Under the pieces are notes generated by a model, which was not told the DNA's origin, made no database searches, and saw only the letters and a list, made by a program, of their open reading frames with translations. From Paracoccaceae bacterium (lineage in GTDB: Bacteria; Pseudomonadota; Alphaproteobacteria; Rhodobacterales; Rhodobacteraceae): a DNA stretch of 64,000 nt. Shown here one piece after another: positions 54,884 to 63,076 of this stretch; position 1 is the first letter of the stretch, and the number at the start of each line of letters is the position of its first letter. A program made the position numbers and the translations under genes. The stretch covers positions 69,054 through 133,053 of the forward strand of contig PAQV01000005.1 of the NCBI GenBank assembly GCA_002709405.1. Reading direction: 5' to 3'.

Positions 54884-55369
54884 ATGACCCCCGAAGAGAT
54901 CGCGAAACTGCCCTATCGGCCCTGCGTGGGCGTGATGCTGATGAATGGACAGGGCGAGGTGTTCGTCGGCCAGCGGATCGACAACGAGGCGCCGGCCTGG
55001 CAGATGCCGCAGGGCGGTGTCGACAAGGGCGAGGCGGCGCGTGATGCGGCCCTGCGCGAGCTGTGGGAAGAGACCGGGGTGACGGCGGACCTGGTGGAGT
55101 TCGTGGCGGCGACCGAAGAGCCGGTGGCCTATGACCTGCCGCACGACCTGGTGCCGAAGATCTGGAAGGGGCGGTATCGCGGGCAGGAGCAGACCTGGTT
55201 TCTGTTCCGCTTCCTCGGGCAGGACGGGCAGGTGAACATCGCGACCGAGCACCCGGAGTTTTCCGAGTGGCGCTGGCTGCCGGCAGGGGAATTGGTCGAC
55301 AATATCGTGCCATTCAAGCGGGCGGTTTACGCGCAGGTCGTGGAAGCGTTCGGCCCTTACCTGGGCTGA
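54884..55369 (+). CDS. rppH: RNA pyrophosphohydrolase
   Basis: A 161-residue Nudix enzyme that removes pyrophosphate from mRNA 5' ends and starts decay. The Nudix box is [23 protein letters not shown], given here as [17 protein letters not shown] with [26 protein letters not shown] and WQMPQGGVD match RppH. It could in principle act as a diadenosine polyphosphate hydrolase, but the RppH group fits better. It diverges from fadH. A two-block element lies 24 bp after its stop. Confidence 0.92.
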   Translation: MTPEEIAKLPYRPCVGVMLMNGQGEVFVGQRIDNEAPAWQMPQGGVDKGEAARDAALRELWEETGVTADLVEFVAATEEPVAYDLPHDLVPKIWKGRYRGQEQTWFLFRFLGQDGQVNIATEHPEFSEWRWLPAGELVDNIVPFKRAVYAQVVEAFGPYLG

Positions 55370-55392
55370 GCGTGGAAGGCCGGGGGACGGCC

Positions 55393-55418
55393 GGGTATTT
55401 TCGAAGAGAAAGAAGCAG
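55393..55418 (+). repeat. Two-block 3' element, copy 5 (plus orientation)
   Basis: GGGTATTT, TCG, AAGAGAAAGAAGCAG, between rppH and the thioesterase gene, which are in the same direction. It is the only copy of the five in a tandem gap. Confidence 0.88.
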
Positions 55419-55489
55419 GACGGCCGGGGATCGGGATCCTCGGGCGGACCCAGTGAAGGCGCGGTGCGGCGCGGTGAGCCAGGAGAGAT

Positions 55490-55933
55490 ATGCGGATGAG
55501 CGAGATGGATGAGGCGGACCTGGAGAAGGGCCGGCAGCGGGGATCTCATGGGCGGCAGCAGGCCGAGGGTGTGCTGGTCATCCGGACCATCGCGATGCCG
55601 GCGGACACCAACCCGGCGGGGGATATTTTCGGCGGCTGGCTGATGTCCCAGATGGACCTGGCGGCGGGCAACATGGCCGGGCGGGTCTGCCAGGGCCGGG
55701 CGGCGACGATTTCGGTCGAGGGGATGCAGTTCCTGCGGCCGGTGAAGGTGGGCGACGAGGTGACGCTTTATGCCAACCTGGTGAAGGTGGGGCGGACGTC
55801 CATGCGGATCCACGTGGATGCGTGGCGGCGGCCGCGGTATTCCGACCGGTCGGAACCGGTGACGCAGGCGGATTTCGTCTTCGTGGCGCTGGATGCCGAG
55901 GGCAATCCGCGGCCGGTTTTCGTTGACGGGTGA
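55490..55933 (+). CDS. Acyl-CoA thioesterase, YciA type
   Basis: A 147-residue hot-dog-fold thioesterase. TIAMPADTNPAGDIFGGWLM is the YciA/BACH signature (catalytic Asp in the PAGDIFGGW block), with ISVEGMQFLRPVKVGDEVTL following. It hydrolyses acyl-CoA to the acid and CoA. AGGAG lies a few bases upstream; starts at 55490 and 55496 are both possible. Confidence 0.9.
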   Translation: MRMSEMDEADLEKGRQRGSHGRQQAEGVLVIRTIAMPADTNPAGDIFGGWLMSQMDLAAGNMAGRVCQGRAATISVEGMQFLRPVKVGDEVTLYANLVKVGRTSMRIHVDAWRRPRYSDRSEPVTQADFVFVALDAEGNPRPVFVDG

Positions 55934-55953
55934 CCGGTGACGGTAGAGGGGGC

Positions 55954-56556
55954 CTAACCGTCGGTGTCCAGGATCGGCACCTGGGGGGCGTGGGTCCTGT
56001 CGAGCGTGCCGGTCAGGCGGGGGTCGTCGGCGATTTCGATCCGGCGCTGGATCGGGGTGAAGCCCGAGCGGATGTAGAAGGTCAGGGCTTGCGGTGAGTC
56101 CAGTGTGCAGGTGTGGACGTGGAAGCGCGAGATCGGCTGCGCCCAGGCCATGGTGATGGCCTGATCCATCAGCCAGGCTCCGGTGCCGGTGCCCACGAGG
56201 GCGGGGCCGAGGCCGAAATAGGCCAGCTCGCATTCCCCCGGCGCGCGGAAGTCCAGTTCGAGGATGCCCTGGGCCGTGCCGTTCTTTTCGACGGCGTGGA
56301 CCTGGACCTGTGGGTCGGCCAGGATCGCGCTCAGCTCGGCATCCGACAGGGTGAGGCGCGAAAACCACAGCCAGTCGCCACCGACATGAGTGAAGAGCTG
56401 CCGGTACCAGCCAAGGTCCGGGCCGGGCACATGACGCAGCGAGACGCCGTCGGGGGCGGGGCGGCCGCGCAGGGCAGGGCGCGCGTGCATGTCAAGCACG
56501 GTGACGACGGCCGCCACCTTGCCTGCGGGCACGTCGTGGTAGCCGTCGGTCAGCAT
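55954..56556 (-). CDS. GNAT-family N-acetyltransferase
   Basis: A 200-residue acetyltransferase. LAYFGLGPALVGTGTGAWLM is the acetyl-CoA loop, and HTCTLDSPQALTFYIRSGF the later strand; VHAVEKNGTAQGILELDF precedes. Substrate unknown. It begins 2 bp after the adenosine kinase stop on the same strand, so it is the second gene of that operon and may act on a related metabolite (inference). Confidence 0.88.
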   Translation of the reverse strand: MLTDGYHDVPAGKVAAVVTVLDMHARPALRGRPAPDGVSLRHVPGPDLGWYRQLFTHVGGDWLWFSRLTLSDAELSAILADPQVQVHAVEKNGTAQGILELDFRAPGECELAYFGLGPALVGTGTGAWLMDQAITMAWAQPISRFHVHTCTLDSPQALTFYIRSGFTPIQRRIEIADDPRLTGTLDRTHAPQVPILDTDG

Positions 56557-56558
56557 GG

Positions 56559-57551
56559 TCAGTCGATCAACCCCTTGGACAGCAGCTCGGCGCGCATGTC
56601 GATCTGCGGGCGCGGGCCGATGTGGGTGATGACCTCGTGGGCGCAGGCATTGCCGATCTGGACGCAGCGCTCCATGGCGTAGCCCCTGGACAGGCCGAAG
56701 AGGAAGCCGGCGGCGAACTGGTCTCCGGCGCCTGTGGCGTCGACGGGGGTGATCTTTTCCACGCCCACGTCCAGGCGGCCTTCAGGCGACATGACGGTGA
56801 CCCCGTCGCCCGAGCGGGTGCAGACAACCAGCGGGCAGATGGCGGCGACGGCGGCCAGGTCGGCGTCGAGGTCGTCGTTCTGGAACAGCGAGCGGATCTC
56901 GGCCTCGTTGCCGATGACGAAGTCCATGTCGTGTTCGATCAGCGACAGGAAGTCGGCCCGGTGGCGTTCGACGCAGAACGGGTCGGAAATGGCGATGCCG
57001 GTCTTGCCGCCTCCGGCGCGGCAGGTGCGTGCGGCTTCGAGGAAGGCGGTCTTGCCCTTGTCCTTGTCGAAGAGGTAGCCCTCGAGGAACATCAGCTTGG
57101 CGGTGCCGGCGACATCCTGGGGCACGTCGTCCGAGCTGAGTTCGGAGGAGATGCCGAGGTAGGTGTTCATCGAGCGCTCGCCGTCGGGCGAGACGAAGAT
57201 CATCGAGCGGGAGGTGGGCAGTTCGCCGCCCGCGACAGGCGGGTTCACGAAGCGCACGCCACCGTCTTCCATGCCGTCGGCGTAGAAATGGCCAAGCGCG
57301 TCGTCGCGGACCCGGCCGATGAAGGCGGCGTTCAGGCCGAGGGCGCCGGCGCCGGCGATGGAATTGGCCACGGCGCCTCCGGGGGCCTGGACGCGGTCGG
57401 TCATGGCGCCGTAGAGCACTTCGGCCCGGTCGCGCTCGACCAGTTGCATGATGCCCTTTTCGATGCCCATGTTATCGAGGAACAGATCGTCGGTTTGGCT
57501 GATCACGTCGACGACGGCGTTGCCGATGCCGACCAGGTCATAGGTGGTCAC
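56559..57551 (-). CDS. Adenosine kinase (PfkB family)
   Basis: A 330-residue ribokinase-like enzyme. DLVGIGNAVVDVISQTDDLF is the opening, and DATGAGDQFAAGFLFGLSRG is PfkB signature 2 with the catalytic Asp. APGGAVANSIAGAGALGL and MNTYLGISSELSSDDV fit alphaproteobacterial adenosine kinases, which phosphorylate adenosine to AMP; a broader sugar or nucleoside specificity cannot be excluded. It heads a two-gene operon with the acetyltransferase. Confidence 0.9.
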   Translation of the reverse strand: MTTYDLVGIGNAVVDVISQTDDLFLDNMGIEKGIMQLVERDRAEVLYGAMTDRVQAPGGAVANSIAGAGALGLNAAFIGRVRDDALGHFYADGMEDGGVRFVNPPVAGGELPTSRSMIFVSPDGERSMNTYLGISSELSSDDVPQDVAGTAKLMFLEGYLFDKDKGKTAFLEAARTCRAGGGKTGIAISDPFCVERHRADFLSLIEHDMDFVIGNEAEIRSLFQNDDLDADLAAVAAICPLVVCTRSGDGVTVMSPEGRLDVGVEKITPVDATGAGDQFAAGFLFGLSRGYAMERCVQIGNACAHEVITHIGPRPQIDMRAELLSKGLID

Positions 57552-57663
57552 GAGATTTCCTCTTCGGTGGTTGCGTCAGGAGGGGAAGGGGGGGTGCCCG
57601 GCCGGGTTGCCTGTTGGTGTGGGCGGGCCAGGCGAGCGGGGGACATGGGTGCACGGGCCGGGA

Positions 57664-58308
57664 TCACGGGGTCTTGTCCTCGAACGGGCAGAGATCGGCG
57701 ATGATGCAGGTCGGGCACATGGGCTTGCGGGCCTTGCAGTGGTAGCGGCCGTGCAGGATCAGCCAATGGTGGGCGTGCAGCTGGAATTCGGCGGGGATGT
57801 TGTCTTCGATCGCGCGTTCGACGAGGTCGACGTTCTTGCCGGGGGCGATGCCGGTGCGGTTGCCAACGCGGAAGATATGGGTGTCGACGGCCTGGGCCGG
57901 GTAGTGCCACCACATGTTCAGGACGACATTGGCGGTCTTGCGTCCGACGCCGGGCAGGGATTGCAGGGCGGCCCTGGACGAGGGGACCTGGCCGCCGTAC
58001 TCGTCGACCAGGATGCGCGAGAGCTTCATCACGTTCTTGGCCTTGTTGCGGTAAAGGCCGATGGTCTTGATGTGGTCGATCAGGGCGTCTTCGCCGAGGT
58101 CGAGCATCTTTTGCGGGGTGTCGGCGACCTGGAACAGCCGGGCCGTGGCCTTGTTGACGCCGGCATCCGTGGCCTGGGCCGACAGGGCGACGGCCACGAC
58201 GAGGGTGTAGGCGTTGACGTGGTTCAGCTCCCCCTTGGGTTCGGGGTCGGCGGCCTGGAACCGCGTGAAGATCTCGTGGATCGTGTGGTAGTCGAGCTGT
58301 TTGGCCAT
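57664..58308 (-). CDS. nth: Endonuclease III
   Basis: A 214-residue DNA glycosylase/AP lyase that removes oxidised pyrimidines. The helix-hairpin-helix is LQSLPGVGRKTANVVLNMWW with its catalytic Lys, and VDTHIFRVGNRTGI holds the catalytic Asp. The [4Fe-4S] ligands are in CKARKPMCPTC and IIADLCPFE (C-x6-C-x2-C-x5-C). Length normal. It diverges from the Ada/Ogt fusion across a 369-bp structured gap; both repair DNA. Confidence 0.96.
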   Translation of the reverse strand: MAKQLDYHTIHEIFTRFQAADPEPKGELNHVNAYTLVVAVALSAQATDAGVNKATARLFQVADTPQKMLDLGEDALIDHIKTIGLYRNKAKNVMKLSRILVDEYGGQVPSSRAALQSLPGVGRKTANVVLNMWWHYPAQAVDTHIFRVGNRTGIAPGKNVDLVERAIEDNIPAEFQLHAHHWLILHGRYHCKARKPMCPTCIIADLCPFEDKTP

Positions 58309-58677
58309 CCGCGCCTTGATGCCTCAGCTGGGGGCATGCTGCAACTGCAAAGGCGGTTTGTCGGTCAGGGGCGGGCTCCCGCGCGGCGGACCGCCCCGGC
58401 TGCGCCGGACCGGTCCGCCCCTTGGGCCCGGCAGCGCGCCTGCGGCGCGCTGCGGTTGCGCGGGGTGTCAGGGCGGGGTGCCTTTCGGCCGGGCCTGGTG
58501 CGACGGCCCTGCGCCGGAACGGCGCAGGGCCACCCCCAACGGTCCGGGTCCGATCTGTGATCGGGCCCGGGCGGGCGGGAGCACCATGGTGGGGCCCAGT
58601 TGAAGGATGCGCAGGCTTCGGGTCGCGCGATGGCGCGGGTCGAGGTAGGGTCATGGCAGAGAAACGGAGCGAGTCCG
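58309..58677. other. Structured divergent gap between nth and the Ada/Ogt gene
   Basis: The 369 bp contain no credible gene and three strong hairpins in a row: GGCGGACC/GGTCCGCC (58385-58419) with an inner CCGGC/GCCGG; GCAGCGCGC/GCGCGCTGC (58431-58453); and GGCCCTGCGCCG/CGGCGCAGGGCC around GAA (58505-58531). No T-runs. A ribosome site ACGGAGCG lies 8 bp before 58678. Confidence 0.7.
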
Positions 58678-59598
58678 ATGAACATGCCTGCACCCGACTG
58701 TGCCCCCCAAACAGGCCCCAACCAGGGAGCCGACCACGATACTGACCTCGACACCGGCTATCATTTCAACGTCATGCGCCGGGCCATCGACCTGATCGAC
58801 GCGGGCGGCCCGGGCCTGACCCTCGACGCGCTGGCCGCGCAGATGAACATGAGCCCGGCCCATTTCCAGCGCATCTTTTCCCGCTGGGCGGGCGTATCTC
58901 CCAAGCGGTTCCAGCAATACCTGGCCCTGGGCCATGCCAAGGCGCTGCTGGCCGACCGCTTCACCACGCTGGAGACCAGCCACGCCGTCGGGTTGTCCGG
59001 GGGCGGACGCCTTTACGACCTGTTCCTGCGCTGGGAGGCCATGAGCCCCGGCGACTTCGCCAAGGGGGGCGCCGGCCTGACCATCTACTGGGGCTGGTTT
59101 GACAGCCCCTTCGGCCCGGCCCTGGTCATGGGCACCGACAAGGGCATCTGCGGCATCGGCTTTGCCGGCGAAAGCAGCGCCGAGCACGCCATGACCGACC
59201 TGACCGGCCGCTGGCCTCGGGCCAGCTATGTCGAGGACCCGATGCGCTTGCGCCCCTGGGCCCTGGCCGCCTTCGGAGCCAGCGGGGAATTGTCCGAGGC
59301 GCCGCTTTACCTGATCGGCGCACCGTTCCAGATCAAGGTCTGGGAGGCCCTGCTGTCGATCCCCTCGGGCCAGGTCACGACCTATTCCGAAATCGCCCGA
59401 TCGATCGGCAAGCCCAGGGCCGTGCGCGCCGTGGGCACTGCCGTGGGGCGGAACCCGATCAGCTGGCTGATCCCCTGCCACCGGGCCCTGCGCAAGTCCG
59501 GCGGGCTGGGGGGCTACCATTGGGGGCTGCCCGTCAAACGGGCGATGCTGGCCTTCGAAACGGCCAGGGCAGACGCCAGCCCATCCGCCTCGGCCTGA
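58678..59598 (+). CDS. Ada-like AraC-HTH/O6-alkylguanine-DNA alkyltransferase fusion
   Basis: A 306-residue fusion. Residues ~15-120 are an AraC-type helix-turn-helix (LTLDALAAQMNMSPAHFQRI, VGLSGGGRLYDLFLRWEAMS). Residues ~130-306 are the alkyltransferase (WGWFDSPFGPALVMG, LLSIPSGQVTTYSEIA, active Cys in NPISWLIPCHRALRKSG). The N-terminal zinc domain of E. coli Ada, which takes methyl from phosphotriesters and triggers activation, is missing. The protein could still repair O6-methylguanine and bind DNA, but the switch would differ. The start at 58678 has a ribosome site. Confidence 0.93.
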   Translation: MNMPAPDCAPQTGPNQGADHDTDLDTGYHFNVMRRAIDLIDAGGPGLTLDALAAQMNMSPAHFQRIFSRWAGVSPKRFQQYLALGHAKALLADRFTTLETSHAVGLSGGGRLYDLFLRWEAMSPGDFAKGGAGLTIYWGWFDSPFGPALVMGTDKGICGIGFAGESSAEHAMTDLTGRWPRASYVEDPMRLRPWALAAFGASGELSEAPLYLIGAPFQIKVWEALLSIPSGQVTTYSEIARSIGKPRAVRAVGTAVGRNPISWLIPCHRALRKSGGLGGYHWGLPVKRAMLAFETARADASPSASA

Positions 59599-59713
59599 CC
59601 GGTCCACGCCGGCGGGCCGGTCGCACGTGGCGCGCGCCCGGGGGCTGGTCTCCGGTCTCGGCCCAGCGGCCCAGGCGCAGGGTCATCATCACATGGTGTT
59701 CGTAATAGGTCAT
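59534..59713 (-). CDS. Small ORF sharing an operator with the YafY-type regulator
   Basis: A 59-residue ORF starting MTYYEHHVMMTLRLGRWAET, with GGAG 8 bp before its ATG and a highly basic, Arg/Pro-rich end (RPARRRGPVRPRRMGWRLP). Its last ~65 bp are antisense to the Ada/Ogt gene. The ribosome site, and a shared divergent operator with the WYL regulator, favour it being real; the Arg/Pro-rich end read against a GC-rich coding strand could instead be chance. No family recognised; it may be the stub of a longer lost target gene. Confidence 0.4.
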   Translation of the reverse strand: MTYYEHHVMMTLRLGRWAETGDQPPGARHVRPARRRGPVRPRRMGWRLPWPFRRPASPV

Positions 59714-59756
59714 CGGACGCTCCGTTGCGGCATGGTCCGAGCAAAGCAGATGGCTC

Positions 59757-59796
59757 CTGACACCCCGTTGTCAGTGGGGCGTGCTAAGGTGTCAGC
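59757..59796. promoter_or_regulatory. Probable YafY/WYL-regulator operator
   Basis: CTGACA and TGTCAG (perfect) surround CCCCGT (59757-59774); a further GGTGTCAGC follows at 59788-59796, so the TGTCAG half-site recurs. It lies 19-58 bp before the regulator gene in the divergent gap. Confidence 0.6.
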
Positions 59797-59814
59797 AGAC
59801 GACGGAGACCTGAC

Positions 59815-60510
59815 ATGCGCAAATCCACCCGGCTGTTCGAGTTGATCCAGATCCTGCGCGCCGCCCGGCAGCCGGTCACGGCCGAGGACCTGGCCGACCG
59901 CCTGGGTGTGTCCGCCCGCACGGTCTATCGCGACATTGCCGCCCTGCAGGCCATGCGCACTCCGATCGACGGCGAGGCGGGCATCGGATACGTCATGCGC
60001 CGGGGCTACGATCTGCCGCCGCTCAATTTCGACCAGGAAGAGGTCGAGGCCCTGCGCGTCGGCCTGGCCCTGCTGGCCCGCACCGGAGACAGTGCCCTGG
60101 TCGAGGCCGCCGGGCGGATCGGCAAGAAGATCGACGCGCTGCAGGACCCGGTCGACTGGCTGCGGGTGGCAAGCCCCGGCGCGCCGCTGGACGATCCGGG
60201 CAAGGGCTGCGTGTCCAAATCCCTTCTGCGCACGGCGATCCGCGAGGAACGGCGGATCGAGATCACCTACCGCGACGAGACCGGTGCCGAGACCTGCCGC
60301 ATCCTGCGTCCGGTCGCCCTACTGTATTACCACGATTGCACCGTTCTGGCCGCCTGGTGCGAGCTGCGGGCCGGGTTTCGCTGTTTCCGGACCGACCGCA
60401 TGTGGTCCTGCACCCTGTGCGAGGACGGCTTTGCAGGCCAGGGCCCGGCCCTGCGCCGGCTTTGGGAGGACAGCGATACCTCGTTCGTGCCCCTGGTGTC
60501 GTCGCTCTGA
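59815..60510 (+). CDS. YafY-type HTH/WYL-domain transcriptional regulator
   Basis: A 231-residue regulator. The helix-turn-helix is TRLFELIQILRAARQPVTAE with LADRLGVSARTVYRDIAALQ; the WYL-type C-terminal domain carries the RRIEITYRDETGAETCRI and RPVALLYYHDCTVLAAWCEL blocks, where the usual W-Y-L trio is altered. It resembles regulators that sense alkylation, glyoxal or nucleotide-type ligands next to their target genes. GACGGAGA lies upstream. It probably controls its own gene and the small ORF through the 59757 operator. Confidence 0.9.
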   Translation: MRKSTRLFELIQILRAARQPVTAEDLADRLGVSARTVYRDIAALQAMRTPIDGEAGIGYVMRRGYDLPPLNFDQEEVEALRVGLALLARTGDSALVEAAGRIGKKIDALQDPVDWLRVASPGAPLDDPGKGCVSKSLLRTAIREERRIEITYRDETGAETCRILRPVALLYYHDCTVLAAWCELRAGFRCFRTDRMWSCTLCEDGFAGQGPALRRLWEDSDTSFVPLVSSL

Positions 60511-60693
60511 CAGGGCCTGCGGCGGGCGGGACCCTGGCCAGATTGAACCCTTCGTCGGGAAACACCGGCCGGTCGGGGCGGCAAATCGCCGAAATCGAGT
60601 GTATTGATGCTTGAGATAGCGGCGGGCTGCGCCGATATTCCGGCAAAAGCCCGGACGACGCGGGCCGATCCTCGAGCAGAAGGTAGACATCCC

Positions 60694-61431
60694 ATGACAC
60701 ATTGCCCGGCGACCGCCCGGATAGCGAACGACGCCCCGATCCATGTCACACCCCGCGCGACGGGGGGCCGGTGGGGTCGGGCCGCATTGGCGCTGCCCCT
60801 GGCCGGCGTGCTGGCCCTGGGGGCCTGCACCGACCCGGCGTCGCTGGATCCCAACACCGATCCCAACCAGAATGCCCGGTCCGGGGCCATTGCCGGGGCC
60901 ATCGTGGGCGCCGGGGTGGGGGCCATCACCGGGGGCGGCAACATCGTCAAGAACGCGGCCATCGGGGCTGCGGGCGGGGCCATCGTGGGGGCCGGCGTGG
61001 GCAGCATCCTGGACCAGCAGGCCGCCGATCTGCGCCAGTCGCTGGCCAATGACGGCATCACCGTGGTCAACACCGGCGACAAGCTGGTCGTGACCCTGCC
61101 GCAGGACATCACCTTCGATACGGCCAGCTACGACATCAAGCCCGCGCTGCAATCCGAGCTGGCCAAGGTGGCGGCGAATTTCGTGGAGTACAAGAACTCG
61201 AACCTGCAGGTCATCGGCCATACCGACAACGTGGGCGATGCGGATTACAACCAGACCCTGTCCGAACAGCGGGCCGGCGCGGTGTCGGCGGCCCTGATCA
61301 ACGGCGGGGTGCAGCCCAACCGGATCTCGGTGTCGGGGGCAGGGGAAAACCAGCCGATCGCGTCGAACCTGACGCCGGAAGGCCGGGCCCAGAACCGGCG
61401 GGTGGAAATCTACGTTCTGCCGAAGAACTGA
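60694..61431 (+). CDS. OmpA-family lipoprotein with glycine-zipper segments
   Basis: A 245-residue lipoprotein (YiaD/Pal-like). A long basic N-terminus precedes the lipobox VLALGAC near residue 50. Two glycine-zipper stretches follow (AIAGAIVGAGVGAITGGG and AAIGAAGGAIVGAGVGSIL), then a C-terminal OmpA domain: KLVVTLPQDITFDTASYDIK, VIGHTDNVGDADYNQTLSEQ, RISVSGAGENQP and AQNRRVEIYVLP. It binds peptidoglycan and spans or packs in the membrane. The start at 60694 is the ATG nearest the lipobox with a purine-rich site; the extra length is unusual. Confidence 0.92.
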   Translation: MTHCPATARIANDAPIHVTPRATGGRWGRAALALPLAGVLALGACTDPASLDPNTDPNQNARSGAIAGAIVGAGVGAITGGGNIVKNAAIGAAGGAIVGAGVGSILDQQAADLRQSLANDGITVVNTGDKLVVTLPQDITFDTASYDIKPALQSELAKVAANFVEYKNSNLQVIGHTDNVGDADYNQTLSEQRAGAVSAALINGGVQPNRISVSGAGENQPIASNLTPEGRAQNRRVEIYVLPKN

Positions 61432-61544
61432 CGGCAGGGTGATGTGGCTGGGCGGTCGGGCACGTCGACAGGGACGTTGACGTGTTGGCCGACTGGCCGG
61501 GCCGCGTGGCCAACTGACGGATAATCAAGGGAGGAAAACGGGGC

Positions 61545-62087
61545 ATGAGTGATGGCCTGCTACTGGGACTATCGGGATCGCTGAGGACCGAGTCGGTGAA
61601 CCGCAAGTTGGTGCGCGAGGCGGCGCGGCTTTACGGGCCGGCTCGGTTCATCGAGGCCGACCTGGCCCTGCCGCTTTACGACGGTGACGTGGAAAGCGCC
61701 GAGGGCATCCCTCCGGCCGTGCAGGTCCTTGTCGACCAGATCGAGGCGGCAGAGGCGATCGTGATCTCGACCCCGGAATACAACAAGGGGCCGTCGGGCG
61801 TTCTGAAGAACGCGCTCGACTGGGTCAGCCGGGTCAAACCGGTGCGGTGGGCCGACAAGCCGGTGGCGGTGATGTCGGCGGCGGCGGGCCGGGCCGGGGG
61901 CGAGCGGGCGCAGCTGATCCTGCGGACCTTCATGGTGCCCTTCCGCGCCCGGGTGATGGCCGGGCCCGAGATGCACCTGGCCAATGCGGCGAACCAGTTC
62001 GGCGAGGACGGTCAGCTGACCTCGGACCAGTACCTGCGGACCTTGCAGGAGTTGATGGACGGGCTGAAAGCCGAGGTCGCGCGCTGA
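61545..62087 (+). CDS. NADPH-dependent FMN reductase
   Basis: A 180-residue flavodoxin-like enzyme. LLGLSGSLRTESVNRKLVRE binds FMN phosphate, ISTPEYNKGPSGVLKNALDW is the family signature near residue 75, and PVAVMSAAAGRAGGERAQ follows. It belongs with ChrR/YieF-type quinone or chromate reductases and azoreductase-like enzymes. Monocistronic; the 113 bp before it show no clear signal. Confidence 0.92.
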   Translation: MSDGLLLGLSGSLRTESVNRKLVREAARLYGPARFIEADLALPLYDGDVESAEGIPPAVQVLVDQIEAAEAIVISTPEYNKGPSGVLKNALDWVSRVKPVRWADKPVAVMSAAAGRAGGERAQLILRTFMVPFRARVMAGPEMHLANAANQFGEDGQLTSDQYLRTLQELMDGLKAEVAR

Positions 62088-62121
62088 TCCTGCCTTGGTG
62101 AGGGGTGGGGGCGTCGGGGTC

Positions 62122-62199
62122 GTCGGGGGCGCGCTCCCACCCTGTCGACGGCAGGGATGGCGGTGACGGGGCCAAGAGCCCACCCCGCGCGCCCCCGAC
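62122..62199. repeat. Long-range inverted repeat downstream of the FMN reductase
   Basis: GTCGGGGGCGCGC (62122-62134) and GCGCGCCCCCGAC (62187-62199) pair perfectly across a 52-base loop. It may terminate or protect the upstream transcript. Confidence 0.45.
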
Positions 62200-62250
62200 G
62201 CCCTATCCGAAGTCTTGCGCGGACCCGGTGGCGGGTTGCATGTTGGGCGC

Positions 62251-63057
62251 ATGTCCGACTTGCTTTCCACACCGCACGTGATCACCGACCTGATGGACCC
62301 GGCCCGGGCGGCGGCGCTGGGAGCGTCGCTGGACCTGCCCGGCCCGATCGGGTCCGGATCTCCCTTGCCGCCGTTCTTCCACCAGGCCTATTTCTGGGAT
62401 CCGCGCCCGCCGTCCGACCTGGGCCGGGACGGGCACCCCAAGGTCGGCGGCCTGATCCCCGAGACCGGCCTGCCCCGGCGCATGTGGGCCGGCGGGCGGC
62501 TGGTCTTCGAGGCGCCCCTGTTGACCGGCCAGCCGGCCGAAAAGCGGTCAGTCGCCGAACGGGTGACGCGCAAGACCGGCCGGTCCGGAGACCTGGCCTT
62601 CGTGACCCTGCGCCACGAGATCCACCAGGCGGGGCGGCTGTGCGTGACGGAATGGCAGGACCTGGTCTACCGCGCGGACGTCGGCCAGGGATCCGCAGCC
62701 CAGCCGCCCCGCGCGCCCACCGACGAAACCGAGCGGCGCGAGGTGGTGTTTTCGCCGACCTTGCTGTTTCGCTATTCGGCCCTGACCTTCAACGGCCACC
62801 GCATCCATTACGACGAACCCTATGCGCGCGAGGTCGAGGGCTATGACGGGCTGGTCGTCCATGGCCCTCTGCTGGCGCAGATGCTGATGCTGATGGCCGA
62901 GGCCGCCCTTGGCCCGCTGGCCGGGTTCGGGTTCCGGGGGGCCTCGCCCATGGTGCACACCGAACTGGCCGAGCTGTGCCGGACCGGGACGTCGCTGTGG
63001 GTGCGCGGCTATGACGGCCGGCTGATCATGAGCGCCGAGGCGGTGGTCGACGGGTAA
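62251..63057 (+). CDS. FAS1-like/MaoC-type dehydratase (HTD2-like)
   Basis: A 268-residue hot-dog-fold dehydratase of the mesaconyl-C4-CoA or itaconyl-CoA hydratase type. LPPFFHQAYFWDPRPPSDLG, KVGGLIPETGLPRRMWAGG and LLFRYSALTFNGHRIHYDEP with the EGYDGLVVHGPLLAQML block (catalytic His) are the family hallmarks. It would hydrate or dehydrate a branched CoA thioester. No CoA ligase or lyase adjoins. The ATG at 62251 is chosen; the frame opens at 62215. Confidence 0.9.
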   Translation: MSDLLSTPHVITDLMDPARAAALGASLDLPGPIGSGSPLPPFFHQAYFWDPRPPSDLGRDGHPKVGGLIPETGLPRRMWAGGRLVFEAPLLTGQPAEKRSVAERVTRKTGRSGDLAFVTLRHEIHQAGRLCVTEWQDLVYRADVGQGSAAQPPRAPTDETERREVVFSPTLLFRYSALTFNGHRIHYDEPYAREVEGYDGLVVHGPLLAQMLMLMAEAALGPLAGFGFRGASPMVHTELAELCRTGTSLWVRGYDGRLIMSAEAVVDG

Positions 63058-63076
63058 TGCGCCGGCCCTTGCAAGG

